Source: Streptomyces sp. DH5
GTDB taxonomy: Bacteria > Actinomycetota > Actinomycetes > Streptomycetales > Streptomycetaceae
DNA: 64,000 nt
Reading direction: 5' to 3'
Assembly: GCF_020873915.1 (NCBI RefSeq)
Contig: NZ_JAHWGP010000007.1
Span: 62,001 to 126,000, forward strand
A program made the translations under genes and the position numbers. The notes under the pieces are model-generated. The model did no database searches, was not told the origin of the DNA, and was given only the letters and a program-made list of their open reading frames with translations. Positions 60,834-64,000 of this stretch are shown here, piece after piece; the first letter of the stretch is position 1, and every line of letters starts with the position of its first letter.

Positions 60834-63800
60834 ATGGAGAACGATCAGAGCGCACACCGGGGACACAAGCCGGCTCCGGGGACCTGGCCACTGGCGGCAC
60901 GCAGACTGCTGAACCGCCGGGAGGTGTCGTCCGACGGACGCGCGGTCTTCGGTGAGGGCGACCCCAAGTGGGAGGGCTTCTACCGGGACCGCTGGTCCCA
61001 CGACAAGGTGGTGCGCTCCACCCACGGCGTCAACTGCACCGGTTCCTGCTCGTGGATGGTGTACGTCAAGGACGGCATCATCACCTGGGAACACCAGGCC
61101 ACCGACTACCCGTCGATCGGCTCCGACTGCCCCGAGTACGAGCCGCGCGGCTGTCCGCGCGGTGCGTCGTTCTCCTGGTACACCTACTCCCCGAGCCGGG
61201 TCCGCTACCCGTACGTGCGGGGCGCGTTGCTGAAGATGTGGCGCGAGGCCCGCAAGCGGCTGGACGACCCGGTCGCGGCCTGGGCGGAGATCACCGGTGA
61301 CCCGGCCAGGGCCCGCGCCTACAAACGGGCACGTGGCAAGGGCGGTCTGGTGCGCGCCGACTGGGACGAGGTGGCCGAGCTGGTCGCCGCCGCCCAGGTG
61401 CACACGGTCAAGCGGTACGGCCCGGACCGCGTCGCCGGTTTCTCCCCCATCCCCGCGATGTCGATGGCGTCGTTCGCGGCCGGCGCCCGGTTCATGTCGC
61501 TGATCGGCGGCACCCTGCTGTCCTTCTACGACTGGTACGCCGACCTGCCGGTCGCCTCCCCGCAGGTCTTCGGCGACCAGACGGACGTGCCGGAGGCCGC
61601 GGACTGGTGGAACGCCGGCTATCTGATCATGTGGGGTTCCAACATCCCGGTCACCCGCACGCCCGACGCGCACTTCCTGACCGAGACCCGTTACAACGGC
61701 ACCAAGGTCGTCGCGGTCAGCCCCGACTACGCCGACAACGTCAAGCACGCCGACGAGTGGATGTCCCCGCACCCGGGCACCGACGGCGCGCTGGCCATGG
61801 CGATGGGCCACGTCATCCTGCGCGAGTTCCTCGTCGACCGCGAGGTGCCCTACTTCCGTGACTACCTGCGGAAGTTCACCGACGCGCCGTTCCTGATCAC
61901 CCTGCGCGAGCACGCGGAGGGCGGTCTCGTCCCGGACGGCTTCCTGACCGCCGCCGACCTCGGCCACGGCGAGGAGAACGCCGGCTCCAAGACCGTCCTG
62001 CTGGACTCGGCCACGGGCGAGCCGGTCGTGCCGAACGGCTCGCTGGGTTTCCGCTGGGCGAAGGGCGAACAGGGCCGCTGGAACCTCGACCTCGGCGAGG
62101 TGACGCCCGAACTGACACTGCTGGAGCGGGCCGAGGGAACGGCCGAGGTCGTCCTGCCCCGCTTCGACGAGGGCGCCACCGAGGGCGGCACGACCATGGT
62201 CCGCGGGGTGCCGGTCCGCACGGTCGGCGGGCGCCGGGTCACCACGGTGTTCGACCTGATGCTGGCCCAGTACGGCGTGTGGCGGCCGGGCCTGCCGGGC
62301 AGCTGGCCGTCCTCGTACGACGACGCCGACGAGCCGTACACACCGGCCTGGCAGGAGACCGTCACGTCCGTGCCGGCGGCGCAGGCGGCCCGGATCGCCC
62401 GGGAGTTCGCCCGCAACGCCGAACGCACGCAGGGGCGTTCGATGATCGCCCTCGGCGCGGGGACCAACCACTGGTTCCACTCCGACACCATCTACCGGGC
62501 GTTCCTGGCGCTGATCACCATGACCGGGTGCCAGGGCGTCAACGGCGGCGGCTGGGCCCACTACGTCGGCCAGGAGAAGGTGCGCCCGGTCACGGGTCTG
62601 CAGCATCTGGCCTTCGCCTTCGACTGGCAGCGGCCCACGCGGCACATGGCCGGCACGTCCTACTGGTACCTGAACTCCGACCAGTGGCGCTACGAGGCCT
62701 TCGGCCCCGAGGAGCTGGCCTCCCCGCTGGGCGAGGGACGCTTCGCGGGCAAGGGGTTCGCCGACTGCCTGGCACAGGCGGTGCGGCTGGGCTGGACACC
62801 CGGTCATCCCGGGTTCAACCGCAACCCCCTCGACCTGGCGGACGAGGCCGCCGAGCGGGGGCGCCCGGTCGCCGATCACATCGTGGACGAACTGAAGTCC
62901 GGGCGACTGCGGTTCGCGGCCGAGGACCCCGACGACCCGGCCAACTTCCCGCGCGTGCTGACCGTGTGGCGGGCGAACCTGCTGGGTTCCTCCGGCAAGG
63001 GGAACGAGTACTTCCTGCGGCACCTGCTCGGCACGGACGCGGCCGTCCGCTCCGAGGAGACACCGCCGGATAAGCGCCCGAAGGAGGTGGTGTGGCGGGA
63101 CGAGGCGCCCGAGGGCAAGCTCGACCTGCTGGTCACCATGGACTTCCGGATGACCTCCACCGGTCTGCTCTCCGACGTGGTCCTGCCGGCCGCGACCTGG
63201 TACGAGAAGGACGACCTGTCCAGCACGGACATGCACCCCTTCGTGCACGCCTTCACCCCGGCCATCTCCCCGCCCTGGCAGGCCCGCACCGACTACGACA
63301 GCTTCCTCACCATCGCCGACCGGTTCAGCGAACTGGCCGCCGAGCACCTCGGCAGGCGTACCGACGTCCTGGCCGTACCCCTGCTGCACGACACCCCCGA
63401 CGAACTCGCGCAGCCCGGCGGGGTGGTGCGGGACTGGAAGACCGGAGAGTGCGATCCGGTCCCCGGCCGCACCATGCCCAAGCTCGTCGTCATCGAGCGG
63501 GACTACCCGGCCACGGCGCAGAAGATGCGGGCCGTCGGCCCGCTCCTGGACACCCTGGGCACCACCACCAAGGGCGTCACCGTCCGTCCCGACCGGGAGA
63601 TCGAGGACCTGCGGCGCCGCTGCGGGACCGTCCGTGAGGGCGTGGCCGCCGGCCGGCCGTCGCTGGCCACCGCTTCCGACATGTGCGAGGCGATCCTGGC
63701 CCTGTCCGGCACCACCAACGGCCGCCTGGCCACCGAGGGTTTCCGCGAGCTGGAGCGGCAGACCGGCAGCGAGGGCCTGGTGGAGCTCGCCTCCGAGCGC

Positions 63801-64000
63801 GAGGCCGAGCGGATCACCTTCGCCGACACCCGCACCCAGCCGCGGTCGGTGATCACGTCCTACGAGTGGTCGGGCTCGGAGACCGGCGGGCGACGCTACT
63901 CGCCGTTCGTCATCAACACCGAGCACCTCAAGCCGTGGCACACGCTCACCGGACGCCAGCACTTCTTCGTCCAGCACGACTGGATGACCGAGCTCGGTGA
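60834..64000 (+). CDS. narG: Second respiratory nitrate reductase alpha subunit (3' end beyond window)
   Basis: 1055 codons are present, about 85% of a NarG. HGVNCTGSC (His64, Cys68, Cys72), EPRGCPRGAS, FYDWYADLPVAS, MWGSNIPVTRTPDAHF and TGCQGVNGGGWAHYVGQEK match the copy at 1458-5204 closely. The N-terminus (MENDQSAHRGHKPAPGTWPL) and the region around residues 350-430 differ. No Tat signal. It is transcribed away from the polyketide cluster, in the opposite direction to narG1. It would be followed by its own narHJI outside the window. Streptomyces often carries several nar operons expressed at different growth stages. Confidence 0.96.
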   Translation, partial: MENDQSAHRGHKPAPGTWPLAARRLLNRREVSSDGRAVFGEGDPKWEGFYRDRWSHDKVVRSTHGVNCTGSCSWMVYVKDGIITWEHQATDYPSIGSDCPEYEPRGCPRGASFSWYTYSPSRVRYPYVRGALLKMWREARKRLDDPVAAWAEITGDPARARAYKRARGKGGLVRADWDEVAELVAAAQVHTVKRYGPDRVAGFSPIPAMSMASFAAGARFMSLIGGTLLSFYDWYADLPVASPQVFGDQTDVPEAADWWNAGYLIMWGSNIPVTRTPDAHFLTETRYNGTKVVAVSPDYADNVKHADEWMSPHPGTDGALAMAMGHVILREFLVDREVPYFRDYLRKFTDAPFLITLREHAEGGLVPDGFLTAADLGHGEENAGSKTVLLDSATGEPVVPNGSLGFRWAKGEQGRWNLDLGEVTPELTLLERAEGTAEVVLPRFDEGATEGGTTMVRGVPVRTVGGRRVTTVFDLMLAQYGVWRPGLPGSWPSSYDDADEPYTPAWQETVTSVPAAQAARIAREFARNAERTQGRSMIALGAGTNHWFHSDTIYRAFLALITMTGCQGVNGGGWAHYVGQEKVRPVTGLQHLAFAFDWQRPTRHMAGTSYWYLNSDQWRYEAFGPEELASPLGEGRFAGKGFADCLAQAVRLGWTPGHPGFNRNPLDLADEAAERGRPVADHIVDELKSGRLRFAAEDPDDPANFPRVLTVWRANLLGSSGKGNEYFLRHLLGTDAAVRSEETPPDKRPKEVVWRDEAPEGKLDLLVTMDFRMTSTGLLSDVVLPAATWYEKDDLSSTDMHPFVHAFTPAISPPWQARTDYDSFLTIADRFSELAAEHLGRRTDVLAVPLLHDTPDELAQPGGVVRDWKTGECDPVPGRTMPKLVVIERDYPATAQKMRAVGPLLDTLGTTTKGVTVRPDREIEDLRRRCGTVREGVAAGRPSLATASDMCEAILALSGTTNGRLATEGFRELERQTGSEGLVELASEREAERITFADTRTQPRSVITSYEWSGSETGGRRYSPFVINTEHLKPWHTLTGRQHFFVQHDWMTELG

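Noticed and set aside
60420-63977. 1185-codon open frame on the minus strand opposite narG2
   Set aside because: Repetitive Val/Gly/Arg-rich translation typical of the antisense of a GC-rich gene. The plus strand encodes an unmistakable NarG over the same bases.

Overview
The window is about 70% GC-rich actinobacterial DNA with heavy GTG-start use, tightly overlapping ATGA/GTGA operons and only two TTA codons that I could find. It is most consistent with Streptomyces or a close relative. It holds an aromatic-polyketide gene cluster of unusual make-up, set between two divergently oriented respiratory nitrate reductase loci.

Left end (1-12.2 kb, all minus strand): narG and the start of narH, a hemerythrin-like protein, a NarK-type transporter, an Acg-type nitroreductase, a CopD-like membrane protein, a membrane-anchored copper nitrite reductase carrying an extra cupredoxin domain, and a SPASM radical-SAM enzyme. 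Candidate DevR/OsdR-like boxes (GGGNCC-type dyads) lie upstream of narG, the nitroreductase and the radical-SAM/nirK operon. Another lies upstream of the second narG at the right end, suggesting one hypoxia/NO-type regulon split by the polyketide cluster.

Left shoulder (12.2-20.7 kb): a methyltransferase-like protein with a damaged SAM site, a membrane-fused multicopper oxidase, a free-standing acyltransferase, two anthrone-oxygenase-family (DUF1772) membrane proteins, an unknown membrane protein and an MFS exporter.

Core (21-47.1 kb, plus strand): an asparagine-synthetase-like amide ligase, an O-methyltransferase, a Tat-exported protein, a deazaflavin-dependent reductase, then a compact type II PKS operon. 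The operon contains TcmI-like cyclase, cupin cyclase, KS-alpha, chain-length factor, ACP, aromatase, ketoreductase, two ABM monooxygenases, a KSIII with Ser for Cys, and a POT transporter. It is followed by a secreted multicopper oxidase, an FAD aromatic hydroxylase and two modular type I PKS proteins. The type I pair is KSQ-AT-ACP and KS-AT-DH-ER-KR-ACP. Together they would make a short branched acyl chain (2-methylbutyryl is the simplest reading) that the KSIII and free acyltransferase could hand to the type II system as a non-acetate starter.

Right part (47.6-60.3 kb): a small membrane protein, an IS5-family/ParB scar, a PadR repressor divergent from an MmpL exporter, a DUF6059-like small protein and a SARP activator with a TTA codon. 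A four-gene minus-strand operon follows: a second amide ligase, an SbnA-like PLP synthase, an M24 metallohydrolase and a threonine-synthase-like PLP enzyme. Both amide ligases begin Met-Ser-Gly instead of Met-Cys-Gly, so they may join a preformed amine or amino acid, plausibly made by the PLP cassette, to the polyketide acid.

Two local regulatory codes can be read directly. Heptamer repeats with an 11-bp period precede the two amide-ligase operons, the type II PKS operon and the FAD hydroxylase/type I PKS operon, and would suit the SARP. A TCTACATGTAGA-type palindrome is shared by padR/mmpL, the secreted multicopper oxidase and the membrane gene at 59830. The window ends inside the second narG.
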